This document shows positions 1 to 8,034 of a stretch of DNA of 64,000 bases, piece by piece. The stretch spans positions 40,292 to 104,291 of the forward strand of contig NZ_BBYG01000026.1 of assembly GCF_001184025.1 (NCBI RefSeq), read 5' to 3'. The notes beneath the pieces were generated by a model, which made no database searches, was not told where the DNA came from, and saw nothing but the letters and a program-made list of their open reading frames with translations. Origin of the DNA: Streptomyces maremycinicus (lineage in GTDB: Bacteria > Actinomycetota > Actinomycetes > Streptomycetales > Streptomycetaceae). The translations under genes were made by a program, and so were the position numbers. Every line of letters starts with the position of its first letter. Position 1 is the first letter of the stretch.

Positions 1-53
1 TGGATCCAGGGTAGCCAGGGCGGCGCGGGACATCGGGGCGGGGTCGCCCCGTG

Positions 54-773
54 TCAGCCCGCCGCCAGCCGCCGCTCCTCCGGGCCGGCGGGCGGCGGGG
101 CCGGCCTGCGGCGCGGGAAGACCTCGCCCGGCGTGGGGACGGGCCGCCGTCCGGGCTCGGGGGCGGGATCGGCCGGCACCGGACCGGGAGCAGGGGTGGC
201 GGGCTTCCCGGCGGGCTTTTCGCGCGGCTCCCCTGCCGGCCGCCCGTCCTGATCGCCGGCGGCGAGGGCCGGGCGGGCGCAGCTGTCCGCGGAGAGCCCC
301 CCGGGGAGGGCCAGGAGCCGGGTACGGGACGCCGGGACGGTGGGAGCGGCCTCCGGGGCCCTGCGGGTCGCACGGCGGGCCAGACGGGCGCGTACGTCGC
401 GTTCGGCGAGCGTCTGGCAGCGGCGCAGGAGGGCGGCGGCCGTGGGGTTGCCGCGCAGGGCGCGCAGGGCGGCGAGGTCGTCGGGCTCGGGCCGGTAGCC
501 GGCCGGCAGTACCTCCTCGAGGAGCGCGAGGTAGCCGGCCGCGGTGCCGGGGAGGGCGGCGCGGTACCGGGCGAGGTCGGCCACCAGGAAGGCCCGTAGT
601 CGGGCCGCCTCGCGGGTCGCCTCGTCGAGGGACTCGGCGAGGCGATGGCAGTCCTGGATGTCCTCGGCGGAGACGGGGCCGGGGTGGAGGGCGAGGGCGA
701 GGGCGCGGCGGAGCACGCGCAGCTCCTCCGCGCCGAACGCCATGCCGCCGCGGGATCCATAGGGCGTGGGCAT
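54..773 (-). CDS. Hypothetical helical protein with disordered Pro/Arg tail
   Basis: I do not recognise a domain in this 239-residue protein. The first 130 residues or so are rich in Ala, Leu and Arg and look mostly helical; the last 100 are rich in Pro, Arg and Ala and look disordered. There is no signal peptide or membrane segment. Two starts are possible, ATG at 773 (MPTPYG) and ATG at 743 (MAFGAEEL); neither has a clear ribosome-binding site, so the longer one is given. It lies on the same strand about 180 bp downstream of coaX, separated from it by a GC-rich hairpin, so it may have its own promoter in the relatively AT-rich 785-815 stretch. The opposite strand is also open but is Gly/Arg-rich and looks like a shadow. 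Confidence 0.65.
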   Translation of the reverse strand: MPTPYGSRGGMAFGAEELRVLRRALALALHPGPVSAEDIQDCHRLAESLDEATREAARLRAFLVADLARYRAALPGTAAGYLALLEEVLPAGYRPEPDDLAALRALRGNPTAAALLRRCQTLAERDVRARLARRATRRAPEAAPTVPASRTRLLALPGGLSADSCARPALAAGDQDGRPAGEPREKPAGKPATPAPGPVPADPAPEPGRRPVPTPGEVFPRRRPAPPPAGPEERRLAAG

Positions 774-851
774 GCCGCGACGATACGCGCTAATCAGACA
801 AATTCGACATAAGGGACGGGTGTGGCGCGTCGGTGATCCACCCTGGTGACC

Positions 852-944
852 CCACCTCCGCCCCTGCCTCCGCCCGCCTCACCCCGCCTCCCCTCGCCCA
901 CGAAGACGGGGCGGAGGCGAGGGCGAGAGCAGGGGCGGGGGCGG
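852..944 (-). terminator. GC-rich hairpin downstream of coaX
   Basis: Bases 852-867 and 929-944 can pair over 16 positions with two imperfect pairs, enclosing a loop that itself contains complementary C-rich and G-rich runs. It lies just past the coaX stop in the direction of transcription. There is no T-run, as is common for Streptomyces terminators. The terminator role is inferred from position and structure only. Confidence 0.3.
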
Positions 945-949
945 GGCGC

Positions 950-1747
950 TCACATGCGGGACACGTTCCGCTCGTAGACCAGGCGCAGCCCGATCAGCGT
1001 CAGCCACGGCTCGTGCTCGTCGATCACGGAGGACTCGCCGAGCACGGTCGGTGCCAGCCCGCCCGTCGCGATGACCGTGACCTCGTCCGGGTCGTCCGCC
1101 AGTTCGCGGGCCATCCGGGTCACCACGCCGTCGACCTGGCCGGCGAACCCGTAGACGATCCCGGACTGCATCGCCTCGACCGTGTTCTTGCCGATCACGC
1201 TCCGCGGCCGGGCCACCTCGATCTTGCGCAGCTGCGCGGCCTTGACGCCCAGCGCCTCCACGGAGATCTCGATGCCGGGGGCGATGACCCCGCCGACGTA
1301 CTCCCCGCGCGCGCTGACCGCGTCGAACGTCGTCGCCGTGCCGAAGTCGACGACGATCGCCGGACCGCCGTAGAGCTCGTTCGCCGCGACCGCGTTGATG
1401 ATGCGGTCGGCGCCGACCTCCTTGGGGTTGTCGAAGAGGATCGGCACACCCGTCTTCACGCCGGGTTCGACCAGCACGGCGGGCACGTCGCCGTAGTAGC
1501 GCCGGGTCACCTCGCGCAGTTCGTGCAGCACGGAGGGCACGGTCGCGCAGATGGCGATGCCGTCGATGCCGTCGCCCAGTTCCTCTCCGAGCAGCGGGTG
1601 CGTCCCCATCAGGCCTTGCAGGAGCACGGCCAGTTCGTCCGCGGTCCGGCGGGCGTCGGTGGAGATCCGCCAGTGCTCGACGATGTCCTCACCGTCGAAC
1701 AGGCCGAGCACGGTGTGCGTGTTGCCCACGTCGATCGTCAGCAGCAT
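950..1747 (-). CDS. coaX: Type III pantothenate kinase
   Basis: Phosphorylates pantothenate, the first committed step of coenzyme A synthesis, in the cytoplasm. At 265 residues it has the usual length of the CoaX family. The N-terminus carries the phosphate-binding DVGNTHT motif (about residues 6-12) in the ASKHA fold. Further on are GADR(I/L)xN (VGADRIINAVAA), the DFGTATT motif and GGxIxPG (GGVIAPGIE), all characteristic of type III kinases. The ATG at 1747 is 16 bp after the nadC stop, so it closes a leftward operon of panC, nadB, nadC and coaX. This places pantothenate synthesis and its first use for CoA in one transcript with NAD synthesis. Confidence 0.96.
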   Translation of the reverse strand: MLLTIDVGNTHTVLGLFDGEDIVEHWRISTDARRTADELAVLLQGLMGTHPLLGEELGDGIDGIAICATVPSVLHELREVTRRYYGDVPAVLVEPGVKTGVPILFDNPKEVGADRIINAVAANELYGGPAIVVDFGTATTFDAVSARGEYVGGVIAPGIEISVEALGVKAAQLRKIEVARPRSVIGKNTVEAMQSGIVYGFAGQVDGVVTRMARELADDPDEVTVIATGGLAPTVLGESSVIDEHEPWLTLIGLRLVYERNVSRM

Positions 1748-1763
1748 GGCCGGTCCCCGTTCC

Positions 1764-2759
1764 CTACTCCGCCGCCCGCAGATCCAGACCGATGTCCAGG
1801 ATCGGCGAGGAGTGCGTCAGGGCACCGACGGCGAGGAAGTCGACGCCGGTGTCGGCGTACGCCTTGGCGTTGACCAGGGTCAGCCGGCCCGACGCCTCCA
1901 GCAGTGCGCGCCCGCCGACGACACCGACGGCCTCCGCGCACTCCCCGGGCGTGAAGTTGTCCAGCAGGATGAGGTCGGCACCGGCGTCGACCACCTCCCG
2001 CAGCTGGTGCAGGGTGTCGACCTCGACCTCGATCGGCACGTCCGGGAACGTCTCCCGCACGGCCTCGAAGGCCTGGGCGACGCCACCCGCGGCGACCACG
2101 TGGTTGTCCTTGACCAGCGCCGCGTCGGACAGCGACATGCGGTGGTTGACGCCTCCGCCGCAGCGGACGGCGAACTTCTCCAGCGAACGCAGGCCCGGCG
2201 TCGTCTTGCGGGTGTCCCGCACGCGCGCCTTGGTGCCCTCCAGGACGTCCGCCCACGCGCGCGTGGCGGTGGCGATGCCCGACAGCCGGCACAGCAGGTT
2301 GAGCGCGCTGCGCTCGGCGGTGAGCAGGTCACGCGTGCGGGTGGTGACGGACAGCAGCTTCTGGCCCGCCTCGACCCGGTCGCCGTCCTCCACGTGCCGC
2401 TCGACCTCGAACTCGTCCGTGCAGACGACCGAGACGACCGCCTCGGCGATCCTGAGCCCCGCCACCACGCCCGCCTCGCGCGCGGTGAAGTCGGCGGTGG
2501 CGACCGCCTCCTCGGGGATGGTCGCGACGGTGGTCACGTCGACGCCGTGGGCCAGGTCCTCCTGGATGGCGACGTTGGCGATGTCCTCGACCTCCACGGG
2601 GTCGAGTCCGGCGTCGGACAGCAGCTGGGCGAGGGCGGGGTCGAGCCCGCACTCCGCGTACTCGGCGTAGCCCTCGCCGGCGAGGTCGGTGTCGGCGCCA
2701 CAGGCACAGCCGTCGCCGCAGCCGCCGCTCTGGGCAAGGGGAAGGTCGGGGGTGCTCAC
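1764..2759 (-). CDS. nadC: Nicotinate-nucleotide pyrophosphorylase (quinolinate phosphoribosyltransferase)
   Basis: Converts quinolinate and PRPP to nicotinate mononucleotide in de novo NAD synthesis. The QPRTase fold is clear: TRKTTPGLR, the GGGxNHRxxLxD block (GGGVNHRMSLSDAALVKDNH), EVEVDTL and LLDNF carry the substrate- and PRPP-binding residues. GTG at 2757-2759 is chosen because GGAG lies about 11 nt upstream; the GTG two codons before is too close to that site. The 331-residue product is longer than the usual ~285 because of an N-terminal extension containing a CGDGCAC cluster (Cys-x3-Cys-x-Cys) and another Cys about 16 residues on. The gene begins 5 bp after the nadB stop. Confidence 0.95.
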   Translation of the reverse strand: MSTPDLPLAQSGGCGDGCACGADTDLAGEGYAEYAECGLDPALAQLLSDAGLDPVEVEDIANVAIQEDLAHGVDVTTVATIPEEAVATADFTAREAGVVAGLRIAEAVVSVVCTDEFEVERHVEDGDRVEAGQKLLSVTTRTRDLLTAERSALNLLCRLSGIATATRAWADVLEGTKARVRDTRKTTPGLRSLEKFAVRCGGGVNHRMSLSDAALVKDNHVVAAGGVAQAFEAVRETFPDVPIEVEVDTLHQLREVVDAGADLILLDNFTPGECAEAVGVVGGRALLEASGRLTLVNAKAYADTGVDFLAVGALTHSSPILDIGLDLRAAE

Positions 2760-2764
2760 GTCTG

Positions 2765-4480
2765 TCACTGCTCCTGGAGGTGCTGCCGGGTCGGGGGGAA
2801 GTCTGCGGTATCGGTGGTGTGCAGGGCGAGCGTGCGGTCCGGATTCAGCCGTACGACGATGTGCCGGCGCCAGTTCGCGTCGTCGCGGTCGGCGTGGTCC
2901 TCCCGCCAGTGGCAGCCGCGGGTCTCCTCGCGCTGCCGGGCCGCGGCGACCAGGACCCGCGCCACGCACAGGAGGTTGGTGGCCTCCCAGGTGTCGACGC
3001 CGGGCTCGGCCGTCTTGCCGTTCTCGTCGAGGGCGTCGCGGGCCTCGGCGTGCAGCCGCACCAGCTGGCCGGCCGCCTTCTCCAGCGACGCGGCGGAGCG
3101 CAGGACGCCCGCGCCGTCGCTCATGATCCGCTGGATGGCGAACCGGGCCTCCGGGGCGAGGAGCGGGTGTGCCGGCTTCTGCGGGTGGTCGACGGGCACG
3201 GGCACCCGCGCGGGCAGGCCGTCGTCCGGCCGGCCCTCCACGATGTCGGTGACGATGCGCTCGGCGTAGACGAGGCCCTCCAGGAGCGAGTTCGACGCCA
3301 GTCGGTTCGCGCCGTGCACCCCGGTGCAGGCCACCTCGCCGCACGCGTAGAGGCCCGGGACGGTCGTCCGGCCCCGGGAGTCCGTGCGCACGCCCCCGGA
3401 GGCGTAGTGGGCCGCCGGGGCGACCGGGACGGGCTCGGTGACGGGGTCGATGCCGTGGGCGCGGCAGGCGGCCAGGATCGTCGGGAAGCGGTGCTCCCAC
3501 ATGTCGGCGCCGAAGTGGCGGGCGTCGAGGAACATGTGCCCGGCGTCCTGCTCCTGCATACGGCGCATGATGCCCTTGGCGACGATGTCCCGGGGCGCCA
3601 GCTCGGCCAGCTCGTGCTGCCCGACCATGAAGCGCACACCGTCCGCGTCGACCAGGTGGGCGCCCTCGCCGCGCACCGCCTCGGAGACGAGGGGCTGCTG
3701 GCCCTCCGCGTCCGAGCCGAGGAACAGCACGGTCGGGTGGAACTGGACGAACTCCAGGTCGGAGACCTCGGCACCCGCGCGCAGGGCGAGCGCCACGCCG
3801 TCGCCGGTGGACACCGAGGGGTTGGTGGTGGCGGCGAACACCTGGCCCATGCCGCCGGTCGCGAGGACGACCGCGGGGGCGTGCACGGCTCCGACGCCGT
3901 CGTGCTGGCCCTCGCCCATGACGTGCAGGGTGACTCCGGCGGTGTGCCCGTCGGCGTCCAAGAGCAGATCCAGCACGAGCGCGTTCTCGATCGTGCGCAG
4001 GCCACGCGCGCGTACCGCCTCGACGAGCGCTCGGGAGATCTCCGCGCCGGTCGCGTCGCCGCCCGCGTGCGCGATACGGCGGCGGTGGTGGCCGCCCTCC
4101 CGGGTGAGCTCCAGGCCGCCTTCCTCCGACTCGTCGAAGTGGGCGCCGGTCTCGATCAGCCGGCGCACGGCGTCGGGGCCCTCGGTGACGAGGATGCGTA
4201 CGGCTTCCTCGTCGCACAGGCCGACGCCCGCCACCAGTGTGTCGGCCAGGTGCTGTTCGGGTGTGTCGCCCTCGCCCAGGGCCGCGGCTATGCCGCCCTG
4301 CGCCCAGCGGGTGGAGCCGTCGTCGAGCCGGGCCTTGGTGACGACGACCGTCGTCAGGCCGGCGGCCTCGCAGCGCAGGGCCGCGGTGAGACCGGCGACG
4401 CCGGAGCCCACGACCACGACGTCCGCGGCGATGTTCCACCCGGGCGCGGGCGCGTGCAGTCGTATGCCTGTGCTGGTCAC
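2765..4480 (-). CDS. nadB: L-aspartate oxidase
   Basis: FAD-dependent oxidation of L-aspartate to iminoaspartate, which NadA condenses to quinolinate for NadC. The 571-residue length is normal for the family. The dinucleotide-binding GSGVAGLTAAL lies near residues 26-36; the flavin/substrate motifs RWAQGGIAAAL, HRRRIAHAGGDATG and the C-terminal SNSLLEGLVYAERI are present. The GTG start (4478-4480) overlaps the panC stop in a GTGA tetranucleotide, indicating translational coupling. NadA itself is not in the window, although its partner enzymes are. Confidence 0.96.
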   Translation of the reverse strand: MTSTGIRLHAPAPGWNIAADVVVVGSGVAGLTAALRCEAAGLTTVVVTKARLDDGSTRWAQGGIAAALGEGDTPEQHLADTLVAGVGLCDEEAVRILVTEGPDAVRRLIETGAHFDESEEGGLELTREGGHHRRRIAHAGGDATGAEISRALVEAVRARGLRTIENALVLDLLLDADGHTAGVTLHVMGEGQHDGVGAVHAPAVVLATGGMGQVFAATTNPSVSTGDGVALALRAGAEVSDLEFVQFHPTVLFLGSDAEGQQPLVSEAVRGEGAHLVDADGVRFMVGQHELAELAPRDIVAKGIMRRMQEQDAGHMFLDARHFGADMWEHRFPTILAACRAHGIDPVTEPVPVAPAAHYASGGVRTDSRGRTTVPGLYACGEVACTGVHGANRLASNSLLEGLVYAERIVTDIVEGRPDDGLPARVPVPVDHPQKPAHPLLAPEARFAIQRIMSDGAGVLRSAASLEKAAGQLVRLHAEARDALDENGKTAEPGVDTWEATNLLCVARVLVAAARQREETRGCHWREDHADRDDANWRRHIVVRLNPDRTLALHTTDTADFPPTRQHLQEQ

Positions 4481-5478
4481 GAGGCGGCTCCGAAGGTCAG
4501 GGGGAGGTTGTCGATCAACCGGGTCGTGCCGACCCTGGCGGCGACGGCGAGGACGGCCTCGCCGGTGAAGTCGTCCTCGAGGTCGGTGATCTCCGTGAAG
4601 TCCGAGGGGTCGACCAGCGCGAGGTAGTCCAGTTCGAGCGGCGGGTCCAGCCGGGCGGCCTCGTCGAGGACCTGGCGGGCCGCCGCGCGGACGGCCGCCG
4701 GGTTGCCGGGGGCGGCCTTGGCGACGGCGTGCGCGTCGGCCGCGGCGCGGGACTCCCCCAGGGCGCTGAGCGCCTCGGCACGCGCGCGCGTGGCGGGCAC
4801 CTGACGTGCGCGGGCCCGCAGTGCCTCCTGCGCGGCGTGCCGGTCACGGCCCGCGAACAGGGCCTGGGAGAGCGCCAGCGCGGTGCGCCGGCCCGCGGCG
4901 GACAGATAGCGGTTGCGGCTGGACAGGGCCAGCCCGTCCTCCTCGCGCACGGTGGGCACGCCGACGATCTCCACGCCGAAGTTCAGGTCCCGCGTCATGC
5001 GGCGGATCAGGGCGAGCTGCTGGGCGTCCTTCTGCCCGAAGAGGGCGGTGTCCGGCCGGGTGAGGTGCAGCAGCTTGGCGACGACGGTGAGCATGCCGTC
5101 GAAGTGCCCGGGCCGGGAGCTGCCCTCGAGGCGCTCCCCCATGGGGCCCGCGGTGATGCGGACCTGAGGCTCGCCGCCCGGGTAGACCTCGTCCACGGAC
5201 GGGGCGAACACGACGTCCGCGCCGGCCTGCTCGGCGAGCTTGAGATCGGCGTCCAGGGTGCGCGGGTAGCGGTCGAGGTCCTCGCCCGCGCCGAACTGGA
5301 GCGGGTTGACGAAGACCGTGACGACGACCTCGCCGTGCGGTCCGGCGAGTTCCCGGGCCGTGCGGACGAGGGTGGCGTGTCCCTCGTGCAGGGCGCCCAT
5401 GGTCATCACGACGGCCCGGCGGCCGGCACGCGCGCGTGCGTGCAGTTCGGCGGCGGTGCGCAGCAGGGTGGTGGTCAT
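4477..5478 (-). CDS. panC: Pantothenate synthetase (pantoate-beta-alanine ligase)
   Basis: ATP-dependent ligation of pantoate and beta-alanine. The nucleotidyl-transferase HxGH signature appears as TMGALHEGH near residue 30, with KDAQQLALIRRM and SSRNRYLS further on. At 333 residues it is somewhat longer than the typical 280-310, with an Ala/Arg-rich insertion near residues 200-250. Its ATG (5476-5478) overlaps the upstream TGA (ATGA), and its own stop overlaps the nadB start, so three genes here are translationally coupled. Confidence 0.96.
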   Translation of the reverse strand: MTTTLLRTAAELHARARAGRRAVVMTMGALHEGHATLVRTARELAGPHGEVVVTVFVNPLQFGAGEDLDRYPRTLDADLKLAEQAGADVVFAPSVDEVYPGGEPQVRITAGPMGERLEGSSRPGHFDGMLTVVAKLLHLTRPDTALFGQKDAQQLALIRRMTRDLNFGVEIVGVPTVREEDGLALSSRNRYLSAAGRRTALALSQALFAGRDRHAAQEALRARARQVPATRARAEALSALGESRAAADAHAVAKAAPGNPAAVRAAARQVLDEAARLDPPLELDYLALVDPSDFTEITDLEDDFTGEAVLAVAARVGTTRLIDNLPLTFGAAS

Positions 5479-6440
5479 CCGGCATCTCCTTCGGTGCCGT
5501 GCGTGCCGGGGGCACCGGGGTGACCGGGGGTGCCGTGGCCTTCGTCGGCGAGTACCCCGAGGAGGTCCTCGGCGAGTTCGGGCTTGAGAAGCCCGTGGGC
5601 GAGCGCGCGGTCGGCGGTCGCGCGGGCCATCGCCAGGTAGCCGGCCACGGTCTGCGGGGCGTGCTCGCGCAGCTCGGCGACGTGCGCGGCGACCGTGCCC
5701 GCGTCGCCGCGCGCGACGGGGCCGGTGAGCGCGCCGTCACCGGAGCGCAGCGCGTTGTCGAGGGCCGCGCCGAGCAGCGGGCCGAGCATCCGGTCGGGGG
5801 CTTCGACACCGGCCGTCCGCAGCAGCTCCATGGACTGGGCGACCAGCGTGACCAGGTGGTTCGCGCCCAGGGCGAGGGCCGCGTGGTAGAGCGGCCGGCT
5901 CTCCTCGGCGATCCACTCCGGCTCGCCGCCCATCTCGATCACCAGGGCCTCGGCGGCCAGCCGCAACTCGTCGGGCGCGGTGACGCCGAAGGAGCAGCCC
6001 GCCAGGCGCTGGACGTCGACGGCACTGCCCGTGAAGGTCATCGCGGGGTGCAGGGCCAGCGGCAGCCCGCCCGCGCGCAGGGCCGGGTCGAGGACCTTCG
6101 TGCCGTACCGCCCCGAGGTGTGCACGATCAGCTGTCCCGGGCGGACGGCTCCGGTCTCGGCGAGGCCTTCCACGAGCCCGGGCAGCGCGTCGTCGGGGAC
6201 GGTCAGCAGCACCAGGTCGGAGCGCTGGAGGACCTCGGCGGGCGGGAGGAGGGGCACGTCGGGCAGCAGCAGCGCGGCCCGCCGTCTGGAGGCGTCGGAG
6301 ACACCGGAGACGGCGACCGGGCGGTGCCCGGCGAGCTGGAGGGACGCGGCCAGGGCGGGGCCCACCCGGCCGGCGCCGACGACGCCGACGGCGAGCCGCG
6401 CGGGGCGGTCCCTGGGGTCTGGCTGTTGGGCTGTACTCAC
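5475..6440 (-). CDS. Rossmann-like/DUF2520 oxidoreductase, first gene of the panC-nad-coaX operon
   Basis: The protein (321 residues) has an N-terminal NAD(P)-binding Rossmann segment, VGVVGAGRVGPALAASL (about residues 18-34), followed by a segment like F420/6-phosphogluconate-type reductases (LVLLTVPDDAL, HTSGRYG) and a helical C-terminal DUF2520-type half. Family members are annotated only generally. Its placement directly upstream of, and overlapping, panC suggests a ketopantoate reductase-type step supplying pantoate, but that is inference from context. The GTG at 6438-6440 has no strong ribosome site. The ~290 bp upstream contain a very G-rich tract. Confidence 0.85.
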   Translation of the reverse strand: MSTAQQPDPRDRPARLAVGVVGAGRVGPALAASLQLAGHRPVAVSGVSDASRRRAALLLPDVPLLPPAEVLQRSDLVLLTVPDDALPGLVEGLAETGAVRPGQLIVHTSGRYGTKVLDPALRAGGLPLALHPAMTFTGSAVDVQRLAGCSFGVTAPDELRLAAEALVIEMGGEPEWIAEESRPLYHAALALGANHLVTLVAQSMELLRTAGVEAPDRMLGPLLGAALDNALRSGDGALTGPVARGDAGTVAAHVAELREHAPQTVAGYLAMARATADRALAHGLLKPELAEDLLGVLADEGHGTPGHPGAPGTHGTEGDAG

Positions 6441-6579
6441 GCGACGGAGGCCTTCCGTTCCAGTCCGCTCCGGGTACCGGACGATTTCTCGTCATGTTAA
6501 CGCTATCCGTCCCGGGAGCGTCCGGTCGTCCACAGGCTGTGGGTAATCCCACCCGTTCCCGACCTGCGGCCCGGGAGCC

Positions 6580-6605
6580 GGGGCGGGGGCGGGGCGGGGG
6601 CGGGG
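6580..6605 (+). repeat. Five consecutive G-runs separated by single C (G-quadruplex-forming tract)
   Basis: Runs of 4, 5, 4, 5 and 4 G separated by single C occupy this stretch, and similar G-rich sequence continues to about 6690. It lies between the divergent pan/nad operon and the threonine aldolase-like gene. Four or more G-runs with 1-nt loops meet the standard quadruplex definition; any role is unproven. The rest of the 6441-6730 gap shows no gene. Confidence 0.7.
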
Positions 6606-6730
6606 CCGGAGCGGGGCACGGGCGGGGCCCGCAGCGAGGCCGGGGGCCGGGTCCGAAGCGGGGCGGGGGCGGGGCCCGGAGCCGGAAACGCCCGTGACCT
6701 CGCGGGCCGGCGCACGGCATCATCCGGGGC

Positions 6731-7909
6731 ATGACGTACACGGCGGAACGCGACGAGGAGAAGTCGGCGCAGCAGCGCCTGCGGGAGCGGCGGGCGGCCG
6801 CCTACCGGGCGGCGGAACGCGTGCTGTCGCGCGACGGTGCCCGGGGCACGCTGCGGGACCGGCTCGCGCTGCTGCACGAGGCCGCGCCGCAGGTCCACGA
6901 CCTGGACGAGCCCGCGGACCTCTACGGCGACGGGGTCGTGGCGGCCCTGGAGGAGCGGGTCGCCGGGCTGCTGGGCACGGAGGCCGCCGCGTTCTTCCCG
7001 ACCGGCACGATGGCCCAGCAGGTCGCCCTGCGCTGCTGGGCGGGCCGCACCGGCAACCCGACCGTCGCGCTGCACGCGCTGAGCCATCCCGAGGTGTGGG
7101 AGCGGGGCGCGTTCCACGCCGTCAGCGGACTGCGCACGGTCCGGCTGACGCGTGAGCCCCGGCTGCCCACGGCCGACGAGGTGCGCGCCTTCGAGGAGCC
7201 CTTCGGGGCGCTGATGCTGGAACTGCCCCTCAGGGACGCCGGTTACGTGCTCCCCTCCTGGGAGGAGCTGACCGAGGTCGTGGAGGCGGCGCGCGAGCGG
7301 GACGCCGTGGTGCACTTCGACGGCGCGCGCCTGTGGGAGACGACCCACCACTTCGGCCGCCCGCTGCGGGAGATAGCGGACCTGGCCGACAGCGTCTACG
7401 TGTCGTTCTACAAGTCCCTCGACGGCTTCGGCGGCGCCGCGCTCGCCGGCCCGAAGACGCTGGTGGAGGAGGCGAAGACCTGGCGGCACCGCTACGGCGG
7501 GCTGGTCTTCCAGCAGTTCCCCACCGCCCTGGCGGCACTCGTCGGCCTGGAGCGCGAACTGCCCCGGCTGCCGCAGTACGTGGTCCACGCGCGCGTGGTG
7601 GCGGCCGCGCTGCGCGAGGGGTTCGCCGAAGCGGGCGTGCCGTGGGCCCGTGTGCACCCCGAGGTGCCGCACACGCACGAGTTCCAGGTCTGGCTGCCGT
7701 ACGAGGCCGACGTGCTCTCGGAAGCGGCGACGCTCCAGGCCGAGCGGACGGGGACGATGCTGTTCGCGGGTGCCTGGAGCCGCGGCGGACCGGGCTTGTC
7801 GTACACCGAGGTCACGGTCGCCTCCGCCGGCCTGACGTGGACGGCGGACGACGTGCGCGCGGCGCTCGGGGACTTCGTCGACCGGGTGGCCGAGGTCGTC
7901 GGCAGGTAG
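6731..7909 (+). CDS. Threonine aldolase / beta-eliminating lyase family protein
   Basis: Fold-type I PLP enzyme of the threonine aldolase group, which cleaves L-threonine or L-allo-threonine to glycine and acetaldehyde; substrate preference cannot be read from sequence. The PLP lysine is Lys228 in SFYKSLDGFGGA, preceded by the HFDGARLWE motif whose Asp pairs with the pyridine nitrogen. FFPTGTMAQQ near residue 95 fits the phosphate-binding region. The 392-residue product has an N-terminal charged extension of about 40 residues relative to E. coli LtaE. It is monocistronic between a G-rich tract and the operator of the next gene. Confidence 0.88.
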   Translation: MTYTAERDEEKSAQQRLRERRAAAYRAAERVLSRDGARGTLRDRLALLHEAAPQVHDLDEPADLYGDGVVAALEERVAGLLGTEAAAFFPTGTMAQQVALRCWAGRTGNPTVALHALSHPEVWERGAFHAVSGLRTVRLTREPRLPTADEVRAFEEPFGALMLELPLRDAGYVLPSWEELTEVVEAARERDAVVHFDGARLWETTHHFGRPLREIADLADSVYVSFYKSLDGFGGAALAGPKTLVEEAKTWRHRYGGLVFQQFPTALAALVGLERELPRLPQYVVHARVVAAALREGFAEAGVPWARVHPEVPHTHEFQVWLPYEADVLSEAATLQAERTGTMLFAGAWSRGGPGLSYTEVTVASAGLTWTADDVRAALGDFVDRVAEVVGR

Positions 7910-7972
7910 TACGCGGGCGCGGCCGGCGGGAAAGAGTCAGCCGCAGCGCAGCCCCTGAGGCCCCGCGTCGCG

Positions 7973-7997
7973 TCGATTGACGGCGGCCGTCAATCGA
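7973..7997. promoter_or_regulatory. Perfect 11-bp inverted repeat (candidate ArsR-type operator)
   Basis: The arms TCGATTGACGG and CCGTCAATCGA flank a 3-bp centre. The element is 37 bp upstream of the ATG of the ArsR-family gene and contains the ATTGA...TCAAT pattern frequent in ArsR/SmtB operators. Autoregulation is an inference from position. Confidence 0.7.
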
Positions 7998-8034
7998 GGA
8001 CCGCGTTGTCGGTGGCGGGGTGCACCATGAGGTC

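Noticed and set aside
1..33. Possible start (ATG at 33, minus strand) of a gene running off the left edge
   Set aside because: Only eleven codons are visible and there is no convincing ribosome-binding site, so it cannot be supported.
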